This document shows, in pieces, positions 47,553-62,883 of a stretch of DNA of 64,000 nt (within the stretch, counting starts at the first letter, position 1; the number at the start of each line of letters is the position of its first letter). The DNA comes from Methylobacterium pseudosasicola (lineage in GTDB: Bacteria > Pseudomonadota > Alphaproteobacteria > Rhizobiales > Beijerinckiaceae): the NCBI RefSeq assembly GCF_900114535.1, contig NZ_FOTK01000005.1:1-64000 (forward strand), in the 5' to 3' direction. The notes under the pieces were generated by a model. The model was not told the DNA's origin. It did no database searches and saw only the letters and a list, made by a program, of their open reading frames with translations. The position numbers and the translations under genes are program-made.

Positions 47553-47657
47553 ATGCTGAAGCGGTTGGTCCTGACCGGGATGGTCGAGTTCATGGCGTTC
47601 GGGATGCTGTTCGCGGCGGTCGGCGCCTGGGCGATAGCGTTGGCACCGGTCCGTTAG
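47553..47657 (+). CDS. Small membrane ORF of 34 residues
   Basis: ATG at 47553 follows GGAGG by seven bases. The product is a short basic start (MLKRL) then one hydrophobic helix (about residues 10-31) with FMAFGMLFAAVGAWAIAL, ending APVR. It resembles other single-span micro-proteins. It lies alone between the divergent glycosyltransferase and dnaE, and its function is unknown. The short length limits certainty. Confidence 0.55.
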   Translation: MLKRLVLTGMVEFMAFGMLFAAVGAWAIALAPVR

Positions 47658-47862
47658 CCGGGCTTTGCGTTTCGGCGCCGGGTTCCCGCCCGAAACGGCT
47701 TATGCACAGGCGATCGGCCCTGCGATGCCGATTGTCCACAGAGGCCGGCCGAACTGGTGCGCCGGGAGCACGACCGGTGGATATCGTCAGGTTCGGCGTC
47801 GCCATACGTCGACTTGGCAAGGCCGAGCGGGGATGTTGGGTGACCCCGGATCAAGGTCGGCC

Positions 47863-51374
<3,512 letters not shown>

Positions 51375-51378
<4 letters not shown>

Positions 51379-52049
51379 CTCGCCTCCGAACCGGCTGCCG
51401 CCAGCACCACGGCCCGCGTCCCCACCGGCACGCGACCGTACAGGTCGATGATGTCTTGGTTCAGGAAGCGAACGCAGCCTGACGACACCATCGTGCCGAT
51501 GGTCTGCGGCTCCGTGGTGCCGTGCAGCCGGTAGAGCGTGTCCCGGCCGTCCCGGTAGAGGTAGAGCGCCCGGGGCCCGAGGGGGTTGCCGGCACCGCCC
51601 GGCAGGCCGCCGGCGACCGGCCCGTAGCGCTCGGGCTCGCGCTTGATCATCGCGGGCGTCGGCGTCCAGCGCGGCCATTCGGCCTTGCGGGCGATGGTGG
51701 CCGGCCCCTGGAAGTTGAACGCCTCCTCCCGGCCGACACCGACGCCGTAACGGATCGCCCGTCCCTTCTCCCGCACGAGGTAGGCGAACCGGGCGCCCGG
51801 ATCGATCACGATCGTGCCGGGCGGTTCGGCCGTGGCGTAATCGACCTCCCGGCGCAGGAAGCGCGGGTCGATCCCCGTCAGGTCCACCGCCGGCACCGGG
51901 AAGGGCTCGCCGGGGAGGGCGGCGTACATCGCGACAAATGAGGGATCGACCGGCGGGCGCAGATCCGCCACCGGCGCCGTCTCGCGGGTGACGCAACCGG
52001 CGAGCAGAAGGGGCATGCCTGCGAGCAGGGTCCGGCGGGTGAGGGTCAT
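51375..52049 (-). CDS. L,D-transpeptidase lipoprotein (YkuD domain)
   Basis: A 224-aa envelope enzyme that crosslinks peptidoglycan 3-3 or attaches proteins to it. A signal with LLLAGC lipobox (C19) makes it a lipoprotein, and TRRTLL at the start resembles a twin-arginine signal. The YkuD domain has catalytic H176 in RLHGTTEP and C192 in SSGCVRF. ATG at 52049 gives this signal. It is divergent from a LysR gene and convergent with dnaE, with which it shares the bases CTAG at 51375-51378 as both stops. Confidence 0.93.
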
Positions 52050-52141
52050 GGGGCGGCGATCTCGCGAATGGGTGCGGATCGAGAAAACCGCCACGCTGTT
52101 GCCCCGTCCAGCGGCTATGGGGTGATCGGACCCATAACCGG

Positions 52142-53062
52142 ATGGCATCCATGGATCTCGCCCTCGCCCTGCGCGCCTTCCTCCGCACCGTCGAGCGCAG
52201 CTCGCTGAGCGCGGCGGCGCGGGATCTCGGCGTGTCGCAGCCGGCGGTGAGCAAGCACCTGCGCAACCTGGAGGCCCATGTCGGCACCCGCCTGCTGGAG
52301 CGCTCCGCCCGGCTGGTGCGGCCGACCCCGCAGGGCCAGCGGCTCTATGAAGCGAGCCAGCCGGCGCTCGCGGCGATCGACGCGGCGCTCGAAGATGCCC
52401 GGACTGAAGGCGGTTCAGTGGAGGGCCGCCTGCGCCTACACGCACCCTCCTGCATCGGTGTGAAGCACCTGCATCCGATCGTGACGGCGTTCCAGGCGGA
52501 GCATCCGCGGGTGACGGTCGATCTGGTGCTGGAGGATCGGGTGATCGACCTCGTGCACGAGGATTACGACCTCGCGCTCCGCTACGGCCGGCCGGAGGGG
52601 CAGGACCTCGTGGTCCGCCGGCTCGGGTGGGTGCGGCGCATTCTGGTCGCCGCCCCCGCCTATCTGGCGCGGGCTGGCGGTATCGAGACGCCCGAGCAGC
52701 TCGCCGTCTGCGATCTCGTGGCGACCCGGGCAGCGGTCGATGCCCGCAGCGCCCTGATCCTGCATCGGGGCCGCGAGACCGTGACCGTCCCGGTGCAGCC
52801 GGTGCTCCGGACCAACAGCGCCGAGGTTCTGGTCGCAACCCTGCTGGCGGGACGGGTGATGGGGCCGGTGCAGCACCTGCTGATCGCCGACCACCTGGCA
52901 GCGGGCCGGCTCGTGCGCGTGCTCCCGGACTACGAGGTGCGCTCGACCGAGGCCTATCTGGTCTACCCGTCGGTGCGCCACATGCGCCCGGCGGTGCGCG
53001 CCTTCACCGATTTCGCCGTGCCGCGGATCCGCGCTGTGGAGGGGATGCAGGCGAACGTCTGA
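52142..53062 (+). CDS. LysR-family transcription regulator
   Basis: A 306-aa regulator. The winged helix-turn-helix occupies residues 5-65 (SSLSAAARDLGVSQPAVSKHL, then LLERSARLVRPTPQG), followed by a periplasmic-binding-protein-like effector domain (about 95-300). It belongs to the CrgA/DsdC-like group with a single-gene regulon in many cases. The divergent gene, 92 bases away, is the L,D-transpeptidase, and the gene downstream is manganese catalase; either may be its target. Start at ATG 52142 or 52151. Confidence 0.92.
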   Translation: MASMDLALALRAFLRTVERSSLSAAARDLGVSQPAVSKHLRNLEAHVGTRLLERSARLVRPTPQGQRLYEASQPALAAIDAALEDARTEGGSVEGRLRLHAPSCIGVKHLHPIVTAFQAEHPRVTVDLVLEDRVIDLVHEDYDLALRYGRPEGQDLVVRRLGWVRRILVAAPAYLARAGGIETPEQLAVCDLVATRAAVDARSALILHRGRETVTVPVQPVLRTNSAEVLVATLLAGRVMGPVQHLLIADHLAAGRLVRVLPDYEVRSTEAYLVYPSVRHMRPAVRAFTDFAVPRIRAVEGMQANV

Positions 53063-53263
53063 GGCGGGTCCGCCGGGCTGGACCAAGGCAGAGACCTTCG
53101 TCTCCCGATGCCGCGGCGCACGCAAGATTTTTTTCCGCCCTAACACGCTTTGGGAGTAAAAGATTCCCCGCCCAGCACCGGACGAAGCACGGTCGCAGGC
53201 AGGAACATGTGGGCGCCTCACCCGTAGGACTCCTGCGCACCTCGCGCAAACGGAGCTGCCCGC

Positions 53264-54178
53264 ATGTTCATGAAGATCGACCGCCTGCTCACGGAGCTGC
53301 CGGAGCCGAAGAAGCCCGAGCCCAACGCAGCCGCCGCCCTGCAGGAACTGCTCGGTGGTAAGTACGGCGAGATGTCGACCCTCGGGAACTACATGTTCCA
53401 GAGCTTCAATTTCCGTAACAAGACCAAGCTTCGGCCGTTCTACAGCCTCGTCTCCAGCATCTTCGCCGAAGAGATCGGCCACGTCGAGCTGGTTTCGACC
53501 GGCATCTCGATGCTGAACAACGGTCCCGGCAACCCGGCCAAGGACGTCGACATCTCAAAGGCGCCCTTCGCCGAGATGCAGGATGTGCGCCTCGCCGGCA
53601 GCTTCCTCGCCAATGGCGGCGGCGCGATGCCGATGAATTCCAACGCCGCGTCCTGGAACATGGACATGGTCACGACCACCGGCAATCTGATCATCGACCT
53701 GCTGCACAACTTCCACCTGGAATGCGGCGCGCGCATCCACAAGCTGCGGGTCTACGAGACCATGATCGAGCCGACCGGCCGCGAAGTCTGCGCCTACCTG
53801 CTGGTGCGTGGCTCGCTGCATGCCCACGCCTACGCGCTGGCCCTGAAGAAGCTGACCGGCGTCGAGATCGAGAAGATGCTGCCGACCCCGAACATCGACC
53901 TGTCGCGGGTACCCGAGTGTGACAAGTACCTCGCCGAGGGCAAGCACCGGCGCCTCTACACGTTCAGCCCGGAAGATTACAAGGAAGCCGCCGGCGTCTG
54001 GTCGAACGACGAGGTCGCGCTGCCGGGCGACCCGCCGGGCAATCTCGAAGTGATCGACGGTGCGCCCGAGGGCGGCAAGATCCCGGAACTCGACGGCAAT
54101 TACGGCGCCTTCGCGCCGGACTACGCGCCGGAAGAGATTTTCGAGATCGCCAGCAAGCTCTACAAGAAGGGGCGCTGA
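53264..54178 (+). CDS. Manganese catalase
   Basis: A 304-aa ferritin-fold dimanganese catalase that disproportionates hydrogen peroxide in the cytoplasm. All metal ligands of the Lactobacillus enzyme have counterparts: E36 in KYGEMS, E70 and H73 in AEEIGHVE, E153 in FHLECGA and H186 in SLHAHAY, with the same E-to-H spacing of 33. Length is normal. It lies 201 bases after the LysR gene on the same strand, in its own leader with an AT-rich patch near 53125-53170. Confidence 0.93.
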   Translation: MFMKIDRLLTELPEPKKPEPNAAAALQELLGGKYGEMSTLGNYMFQSFNFRNKTKLRPFYSLVSSIFAEEIGHVELVSTGISMLNNGPGNPAKDVDISKAPFAEMQDVRLAGSFLANGGGAMPMNSNAASWNMDMVTTTGNLIIDLLHNFHLECGARIHKLRVYETMIEPTGREVCAYLLVRGSLHAHAYALALKKLTGVEIEKMLPTPNIDLSRVPECDKYLAEGKHRRLYTFSPEDYKEAAGVWSNDEVALPGDPPGNLEVIDGAPEGGKIPELDGNYGAFAPDYAPEEIFEIASKLYKKGR

Positions 54179-54229
54179 GCCCATCGGATCCGGCGCCGCC
54201 TCGGGCGGCGCCGAATTGCCATACAACGC

Positions 54230-54859
54230 CTACAGCGGCGGCGCGGCGAGGCAGCTTCCAAGGGCTTTCTTCAACGCTGCCGCATCACTGTCCGAGACTG
54301 AAAAGCTCGCCGTCAGGGTCTGATCCCCGTCGCGCGGGCTTGCCTGCGTCCAGGTGAGCCGCGTGCCGGCCTGCGCGAGCGCGAGCGCGACGCCGCGCAA
54401 CGGGTCCTCGCCCCGGCGGGCGCCGGCCACCATCAGGCTGATGGTCTTGTCGGGATCGCGGGCTTCCGCAACCTGCGCCGCCATCCGTACGGATCGGACG
54501 CCGGCGGCGTTCGAGACCAGGATGCCGGTGAGCGGCGCCGCGTTTCCGGCGCCCTGTAGGCCGGAGACGTCGAAACCCTCCGCGAAATCCTTGAAGCGCG
54601 GCACCGTCAGCACCGCCGACAGGCCGGATCCGGCCGGGTCGCAGGCGAGCCGCAGGGTCGCCGGGTGCTGGCCCGCGCCGAGGGTGGCGTTACCGGCGAG
54701 GTCCGTGGATCCCGCCGCCGGCCGCGAGCCGTCCGGCAGGACCGGCGTACCCCCGGTCAGGAGATCGGACAGCCGGAAACCATGGGGCCAGGGCCCGGCG
54801 GCAAGCACGGCGACCGCAACCACCAGAATCGCCAGGGCCACGCCGATCCGCTGCCGCAT
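54230..54859 (-). CDS. Hypothetical exported protein
   Basis: A 209-aa protein of unknown function. A single N-terminal hydrophobic segment (about residues 4-26) acts as signal or anchor. The rest is a low-charge periplasmic domain with one cysteine pair (C in RLACDP and GSCLAAPP), which could form a disulfide. ATG at 54859 follows GGAGGACAGG. An upstream frame to 54904 runs into a palindrome and is not used. No domain is recognised. Confidence 0.72.
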   Translation of the reverse strand: MRQRIGVALAILVVAVAVLAAGPWPHGFRLSDLLTGGTPVLPDGSRPAAGSTDLAGNATLGAGQHPATLRLACDPAGSGLSAVLTVPRFKDFAEGFDVSGLQGAGNAAPLTGILVSNAAGVRSVRMAAQVAEARDPDKTISLMVAGARRGEDPLRGVALALAQAGTRLTWTQASPRDGDQTLTASFSVSDSDAAALKKALGSCLAAPPL

Positions 54860-54896
54860 CCTGTCCTCCGCCTGTGGGAAACCCGGGCCGGCGGCA

Positions 54897-54995
54897 TAGC
54901 CCATCGCGCCGGATACCGGAACCGGCGCGATGGGCTAGATCTTTGGTTTTGCATCCTCTTTTCGGAAAGCCGGGAACCGCCTGTCGGGATAAGGC
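54897..54995. repeat. RIME-like double-palindrome element, degenerate copy
   Basis: The first palindrome (54897-54937) has 16-base arms TAGCCCATCGCGCCGG and their reverse complement around nine bases. After a 13-base spacer containing CTTTGGTTTT comes a diverged copy (54951-54995) of the GCATCGT/CCGAAAG palindrome found at 31591 and 62837, with TTTTCGGAAAGCCGG conserved. It is read in the opposite orientation to the nuo copy. Confidence 0.7.
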
Positions 54996-55105
54996 TCCGC
55001 ACGATCGCGGCGCGGCCGCAACCATTCGTTCACCACGCTCGACGGAAGTACCCACAACCACAACCTGTGAGCCCGGCAGCAACTCCGTAAAAACCGATCG
55101 ATCCT

Positions 55106-55279
55106 ATGCACGCTCGCTCAACCCTGAGCGTCGCGATGCGCATCAAGATCCTCCTCGCCCTCACCCTCGTGGTCTACGTCACCACCGGGCGCGCGCCCGG
55201 CATCCGCGAGCCGCGCAACCCGGATACGGAGCAGGCGGGCGGCCGTGTCGTCATCGCGATGAAGCGCGCCTGGGCGTGA
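55106..55279 (+). CDS. Small basic protein with signal-like N-terminus
   Basis: A 57-codon frame. From ATG 55106, or more likely ATG 55136, it gives MRIKILLALTLVVYVTTG, a good signal or anchor sequence, followed by a short Arg/Pro-rich tail. No clear ribosome site is seen. The product is not recognised. It ends three bases before the convergent cyclotransferase gene. Confidence 0.4.
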   Translation: MHARSTLSVAMRIKILLALTLVVYVTTGRAPGIREPRNPDTEQAGGRVVIAMKRAWA

Positions 55280-55282
55280 GCC

Positions 55283-55978
55283 TCACGTGCCCGGCACGCA
55301 GGCCCTGAGCCGGGCGGCCACCAGCCCCTGGAGGTTCCAGAGATGCCGGTCGCGGATGCCGAGCCGCTCGCAGGCCTCGACGGTCCGGAACAGGTACTCG
55401 GCGCTCGGGCCGGCATGCCCGCAGGCGGCGGCGATTTTTTCCGCGATCTCGGCATCCGAGAGGCGGCCGGCGTAGCGCTCGTTGGCGCGGTTGGCCAGGA
55501 AGGTCAGCGCCGAGACGGTGCCGGCCTCGGTGGCCACCGGCAGCCAGCGGGCGACGTAGCCGCGCCCCCGCATCTCGCGCCGCCAGACCGGCATCAGCGC
55601 CTCGCGGATCTCCATCCCGGGTAGCCGGAACACCACGCCCCGGCACAGGCCGCCGCGATCGAGCGCCAGGACGAAGCCCGGCCGCTCCGGCGTACCGCGG
55701 AACCGGCGCTGGAGCAGGCAGAACCGGCGGTGGAAGCCGCGCACGGTCCCGATCCGGCTCTCGGCCACCGGGAATTCCGGCCGCCACATCAGCGAGCCGT
55801 AGGCGAAGACCCAGATGTCGTGCCCCTCCCGACCGGCGGTGATCGCCTCAAGGCCGGGACGCAGCTCCGCGTCGCTCAGCATGCCGAGGGCGCTCGGGTC
55901 GTCCGGGACGGGGGTGGCATGGGCGCGGGCGATCAGATCGAGGCTGAGGTCGAGACGGCGCGCGGGCAGAGAGGGCAT
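55283..55978 (-). CDS. Gamma-glutamylcyclotransferase, ChaC family
   Basis: A 231-aa cytoplasmic enzyme predicted to cleave glutathione to 5-oxoproline and Cys-Gly. The family motif WVFAYGSLMWRPEF binds the gamma-glutamyl group, and GFHRRFCLLQ, RGYVARWLPV and TFLANRANERYAG are typical of ChaC. I chose ATG at 55978; a TTG at 56014 would overlap the next gene by 17 bases. It is just downstream of a small exported-protein gene and may be co-transcribed with it. Confidence 0.9.
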   Translation of the reverse strand: MPSLPARRLDLSLDLIARAHATPVPDDPSALGMLSDAELRPGLEAITAGREGHDIWVFAYGSLMWRPEFPVAESRIGTVRGFHRRFCLLQRRFRGTPERPGFVLALDRGGLCRGVVFRLPGMEIREALMPVWRREMRGRGYVARWLPVATEAGTVSALTFLANRANERYAGRLSDAEIAEKIAAACGHAGPSAEYLFRTVEACERLGIRDRHLWNLQGLVAARLRACVPGT

Positions 55979-55997
55979 AGCGGTCAACGCGCCAGCC

Positions 55998-56396
55998 TCA
56001 GCGGGCGTTGCCAAGGGCGTCCAGTTCCGGGAACGGCTGGCTGCGATGGCCGGTGCAAACCTCGTCGTCGTCGATCACCTCCAGCCGGTCGGCGGCGTAG
56101 CGCATCACCGCCTTGGGCCGCTCGGGCTTGCCGAAGGTCCGGCCGCTCATCCGGCTCGACACGCAGTAGAGCGTCCGGCCGCCATCCTCGATCGGCCCAG
56201 CCAGCCGGCTGCCCTCGAACCGCACCGGCAGCAGCGAGACCGATCCGAAATCGACCTGCTTGAGGGCCAAAGCCGCGATCCGCTGCTTCAGGGCCGGGGA
56301 GGGCGCCTCCACGGCAGCGGGCTTCGCCGTCTTGGAAGCGGCCAGCGCACCGGTGAGGGTGAGGGCCAGAACGAGGACCGGAGCGACGCGGCGCAT
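55998..56396 (-). CDS. Hypothetical secreted protein
   Basis: A 132-aa protein with a signal peptide (MRRVAPVLVLALTLTGALA, cut after about residue 19) and a mature domain containing YCVSSRMSGRTFGK and VIDDDEVCTGHRS. Two cysteines could pair. I do not recognise the family. The gene ends 20 bases before the ChaC-like start and is divergent from recO. Confidence 0.72.
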   Translation of the reverse strand: MRRVAPVLVLALTLTGALAASKTAKPAAVEAPSPALKQRIAALALKQVDFGSVSLLPVRFEGSRLAGPIEDGGRTLYCVSSRMSGRTFGKPERPKAVMRYAADRLEVIDDDEVCTGHRSQPFPELDALGNAR

Positions 56397-56540
56397 GCGG
56401 GTGATTCCTTCACGGCCAAGCTATCGTCACCCACCGGGCGCGCAAAGGCGGCGGCGCGGCACCGGAGCCCTTATATGAGGGGATTCGAGCTGGATCGCCG
56501 GTGGCGCGATCGGCGCCCTTCCGCCGGTGATAAGACTTTG

Positions 56541-57260
56541 ATGCAATGGACCGACGACGCGCTGGTGCTGGGCCTGCGCCGGCACGGGGAGAGCGGCGTC
56601 ATCCTGGAGGCGATGACCGAGGCACACGGGCGCCATCTCGGCCTCGTGCATGGCGGGCGCTCACGCCGGATGCAGCCGGTGCTCCAGCCCGGCAACCGGG
56701 TCCGGCTGACCTGGCGGGCGCGGCTCGACGAGGGGCTGGGCGCCTACACGGTGGAGCCGCTCGAATCCCAGGTCTCGCGGATGATCGGCTCGGGGATCGC
56801 CCTCTACGGGCTCGGCCACATGGCGGCCCTGCTGCGGCTCCTGCCCGAGCGCGATCCGCATCCGGCCCTCTACGAGGCGGCGGGCATCCTGATCGCGCAT
56901 CTCGACGACCCGGCCGTGGCGCCGCCGCTGATGGTGCGGTTCGAGCTGGAGATCCTGTCGGAACTGGGCTTCGGCCTCGATCTCACCGCCTGCGCGGCCA
57001 CCGGGGGCAACGACGCTCTCGCCTACGTCTCGCCCAAGAGCGGCCGGGCGGTCAGCGCCTCCGCCGGAGAGCCTTTTCGCGATAAGCTCCTTGCCCTACC
57101 CACCTTCCTGCACGCGGGCGGACCGCCCGGGCCGGACGGCGTTGCGCAAGGGTTTACCTTGACGGGGTACTTCCTCGACCGGCACGTCTGGGGTCCGCGC
57201 GGCCTCGCCGCGCCGGAGGAGCGCGCGCGATTCGTTGCGCTCGGTCGTGAGGCCGAGTAA
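56541..57260 (+). CDS. recO: DNA repair protein RecO
   Basis: A 239-aa recombination mediator that works with RecR and RecF. The N-terminal OB-fold starts MQWTDDALVLGLRRHGESGVIL, followed by the helical domain with FELEILSELGFGLDLTACA. The zinc cysteines seen in some RecO proteins are largely absent, as in other alphaproteobacteria. ATG at 56541 matches the family start; the long upstream frame does not. Confidence 0.93.
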   Translation: MQWTDDALVLGLRRHGESGVILEAMTEAHGRHLGLVHGGRSRRMQPVLQPGNRVRLTWRARLDEGLGAYTVEPLESQVSRMIGSGIALYGLGHMAALLRLLPERDPHPALYEAAGILIAHLDDPAVAPPLMVRFELEILSELGFGLDLTACAATGGNDALAYVSPKSGRAVSASAGEPFRDKLLALPTFLHAGGPPGPDGVAQGFTLTGYFLDRHVWGPRGLAAPEERARFVALGREAE

Positions 57261-57289
57261 TGTTCGTGCTGTGTTCTTGCCTCACGGAC

Positions 57290-57428
57290 TGTCATTCCGG
57301 GGCGCCGCAGGCGAGCCCGGAATCCAGAACCGCCATGCTGACCGGGGGAATCACGGCGTTGTCCGCCAGATCGGGCTCTGGCAGCGCGTCTGGATTCCGG
57401 GCTCCGCTTCGCGGCCCCGGAATGACGG
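57290..57428. repeat. Dispersed inverted repeat with GTCATTCCGGGGC ends
   Basis: The left arm TGTCATTCCGGGGCGCCGCA, then GAGCCCGGAATCCAGA, is mirrored by TCTGGATTCCGGGCTCCGC and GGCCCCGGAATGACG. About 50 bases between the arms are unpaired. The same kind of sequence is scattered through Rhizobiales genomes. It occupies most of the recO-parC gap. Confidence 0.78.
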
Positions 57429-57469
57429 ATTGTGATTCGGCACCAAAGTTGAAACGTTAAGGAGCCGTC

Positions 57470-59716
<2,247 letters not shown>

Positions 59717-59758
59717 GCGAAGCGAGATCGTGACGGGCTTCCAACCCGCCCCGCCCCG

Positions 59759-59867
59759 CATCGCTGAGGTGCTGCGCAGCAGCCTCGAAGGAGGACTCTA
59801 GGGATCGCACGGCTGGCTGGAGGCCTCCTTTGAGGCCTCCGCTACGCTCGGGCACCTCAGCGATGAG
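59759..59867. repeat. Dispersed palindromic repeat, copy 2 of the family at 11071
   Basis: Arms CATCGCTGAGGTG and CACCTCAGCGATG enclose CCTCGAAGGAGG, GGGATCGCACGGCTGGCTGG and CCTCCTTTGAGGCCTCCGC. The interior is nearly identical to the copy at 11071-11211. It lies between the convergent ends of parC and the small membrane genes. Confidence 0.8.
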
Positions 59868-59891
59868 GGCGCAACTGGGACAAACCCTGTC

Positions 59892-59987
59892 TCAGTGCGA
59901 ACGCTGATCGAGCCAGAGCGCGCCAAGGGCCAGCACGCCCCCTCCGATCGGGACAGCGAGCAAGAGGAGGAACTGAGCTGTCGTCAT
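59892..59987 (-). CDS. Micro-protein of 31 residues, overlapping the gene upstream
   Basis: ATG at 59987 overlaps the stop of the upstream membrane gene in the form ATGA, and GGTTCCGC-type sequence replaces a strong ribosome site, so translational coupling is likely. The product is one hydrophobic helix (about residues 5-26; FLLLLAVPIGGGVLALGAL) with a short polar end. Its function is unknown. Confidence 0.58.
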   Translation of the reverse strand: MTTAQFLLLLAVPIGGGVLALGALWLDQRSH

Positions 59988-60235
59988 GGGCGAAGGTTCC
60001 GCAAGGCGTGCCTCACAACCCAATGTATGACGCCGCTCATGATCCAGCAAACCGCCATCGCGATGAGTACGGGCGTGAAGTAAGGACGATCCGATAGAGC
60101 GGTCGAGATGAAGGGCGCGAAACCACCCACGGCGAAGATCGCCACGGCGAGACCATTGGCGTAGGTACCTGTGAACTTGATGCGCTCGTTCGCGACAAGC
60201 TTGTCGCGCGCTTCATCATCCAGTTCCGACATCAA
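59984..60235 (-). CDS. Small membrane protein of unknown function
   Basis: An 83-aa protein (82 if the second ATG is used). A charged N-terminus SELDDEARDKLVANERIK leads into two helices (about residues 24-46 and 54-74), with TYANGLAVAIFAVGG and LIAMAVCWIMSGVIHWV. It overlaps a 31-codon membrane ORF by four bases, so the two may act together. I do not recognise a named family. Confidence 0.75.
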   Translation of the reverse strand: MMSELDDEARDKLVANERIKFTGTYANGLAVAIFAVGGFAPFISTALSDRPYFTPVLIAMAVCWIMSGVIHWVVRHALRNLRP

Positions 60236-60304
60236 CCAAGCCCCCCGGCCGGCCCTAACGTTAACCCGGCTTGACTATGGGGAAAAGGAAGCCCCCCGCT
60301 CGCC

Positions 60305-61186
60305 TCACCGCCCCTTCACGGCTGCTTCGTCCGCGGCCCAGAGATGCTGGGCCGCGTAAGCCCGGAACGGCCGCCAGGCCTCGGCCCGGGCGAGAAGCGC
60401 GGCCGGGCTCGGGCGGCCGGTGCCGGTTTCGAGGGCGCGCAGCAGCCCGACATCGCCCACCGGCAGAGCGTCCGGCAGCTTGAGCGCTCGCATGGCGATG
60501 TATTGCGCGGTCCACGGTCCGATCCCGCGGATCGCTGTGAAGCGCAGCACCGCGTCCTCCAGGGTCCCGGCCGGGGCGAATAGGTCGGGATCGGCCAGCG
60601 CCGCCGCCGCCAGAGCCCGGATCGCCGCGCCGCGAGACCGGGGCATGTTCAGCGCCAGCGCCACGTCGACCTCGACCAATTGAGCTGGCGTCGGGAAGAC
60701 GTGGGTCAGGGTGCCGGCCGGCTCGGCCAGGGGCGTCCCGAACGCCGCGACCAGTTTTGCGGCGAGCCGGATCGCCGCCGAGACCGTGACCTGCTGGCCC
60801 AAAATCGCCCGGCAGCCGGTCTCGAACGGGTCCCAGGCGCCCGGCAGGCGCAATCCGGGCCGGGCCGCCACCAGCCCGGCCAGGGCAGGGTCCCGGGACA
60901 GGCAGGCGGCGATCTCCCCTGGGTCGGCGTCGCAATCCAACAAGCGGCGCAGGCGCGCGGTGATCTCTCCTTCAGAGCTCGGAGGGAGGCCGTGGAGCGT
61001 TGCGTGCAGCGCGTCATCGGCGAATGCGACCGCCACGATGCCGGGCCGGCCGCCGATGGCGACCGTGCGCGCATAAGTCCGGTCGCCGGCTTCGGCCGAT
61101 TCGACTCCAACAATCGCCCGCTTTGCCAGGAAGGCGCGCAGCGACGCCCAATCGTAGGGCGGCCGGCAGGGGAGACGGAGCGTGAC
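60305..61186 (-). CDS. alkA: DNA-3-methyladenine glycosylase II (AlkA), start unclear
   Basis: A base-excision repair glycosylase of the HhH-GPD superfamily. The N-terminal AlkA domain starts near VTLRLPCRPPYDWASLRAFL. The helix-hairpin-helix is IRGIGPWTAQYIAMR and the catalytic aspartate lies in PVGDVGLL. The frame from base 61369 to 61186 has no ATG, GTG or TTG after the one at 61369, which lies 106 bases inside gltA. The coordinate 61186 therefore marks the conserved N-terminus (about 293 aa), not a proven start. The gltA terminator hairpin is just upstream, so a separate promoter or unusual start is needed. Confidence 0.8.
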   Translation of the reverse strand, partial: VTLRLPCRPPYDWASLRAFLAKRAIVGVESAEAGDRTYARTVAIGGRPGIVAVAFADDALHATLHGLPPSSEGEITARLRRLLDCDADPGEIAACLSRDPALAGLVAARPGLRLPGAWDPFETGCRAILGQQVTVSAAIRLAAKLVAAFGTPLAEPAGTLTHVFPTPAQLVEVDVALALNMPRSRGAAIRALAAAALADPDLFAPAGTLEDAVLRFTAIRGIGPWTAQYIAMRALKLPDALPVGDVGLLRALETGTGRPSPAALLARAEAWRPFRAYAAQHLWAADEAAVKGR

Positions 61187-61212
61187 GGCCGGCCCGGCCG
61201 TCGAAAACGAGA

Positions 61213-61234
61213 GGGGCGGCCCTTCGGCCGCCCC
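61213..61234 (-). terminator. Likely gltA terminator
   Basis: A 9-bp GC-only stem (GGGGCGGCC/GGCCGCCCC) with a 4-base loop, 30 bases after the gltA stop. On the minus strand it is followed by TCTCGTTTT. The hairpin lies within the frame leading into alkA. Confidence 0.7.
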
Positions 61235-61263
61235 CGGGATCGCGTCGGGTTCGATGGCCCGGC

Positions 61264-62553
<1,290 letters not shown>

Positions 62554-62883
62554 GGAACGTGGACCCTTCTCTGGCGACGTGGCGGATGCCGGCCTCGGGC
62601 TGCCCGAGGCGACCCCGGGGCCGGAGCACGCCGCGTCATGTTGCGGGTGCTCACGCGCATGGGTTACCCAAACGGCAGTGCAGCAGCAACGGGGTCGGTG
62701 ACAACCCGACCCCATCGCCAAGCGAAATCCCGTCAAGCGAAATCCGGGCCGGGGGCCGCGGTTCCCGCCCGTGCCGTCAGCGCGACAGGACCGTCCTGGA
62801 TTTCATCCAGGACGGTCCTGTCGGTCTCTGCATTGCGCATCGTCTTTTTCCGAAAGCCGGCAACCACCTTTCGGGACGATGCG
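62554..62883. promoter_or_regulatory. gltX-gltA gap
   Basis: About 330 bases. The right half is filled by a RIME-like element (62784-62882). The left half (62554-62783) must hold the gltA promoter and leader; no consensus -35/-10 pair stands out, and no ORF is supported. Confidence 0.45.
62784..62882. repeat. RIME-like double-palindrome element behind gltX
   Basis: A perfect palindrome with 18-base arms (GACAGGACCGTCCTGGAT and its complement) and a 3-base loop at 62784-62822, a 14-base spacer, then the conserved 46-base palindrome at 62837-62882 (GCATCGT... CCGAAAG...CTTTCGG...ACGATGC in reverse). It ends one base from the gltX stop codon, exactly as the copy at 31591 begins one base after the nuoI stop. 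Confidence 0.82.

Noticed and set aside
62784-62822. The 18-bp palindrome after gltX as an intrinsic terminator
   Set aside because: No T run follows on either strand, and it forms part of the repeated double-palindrome element, so it is listed as a repeat.
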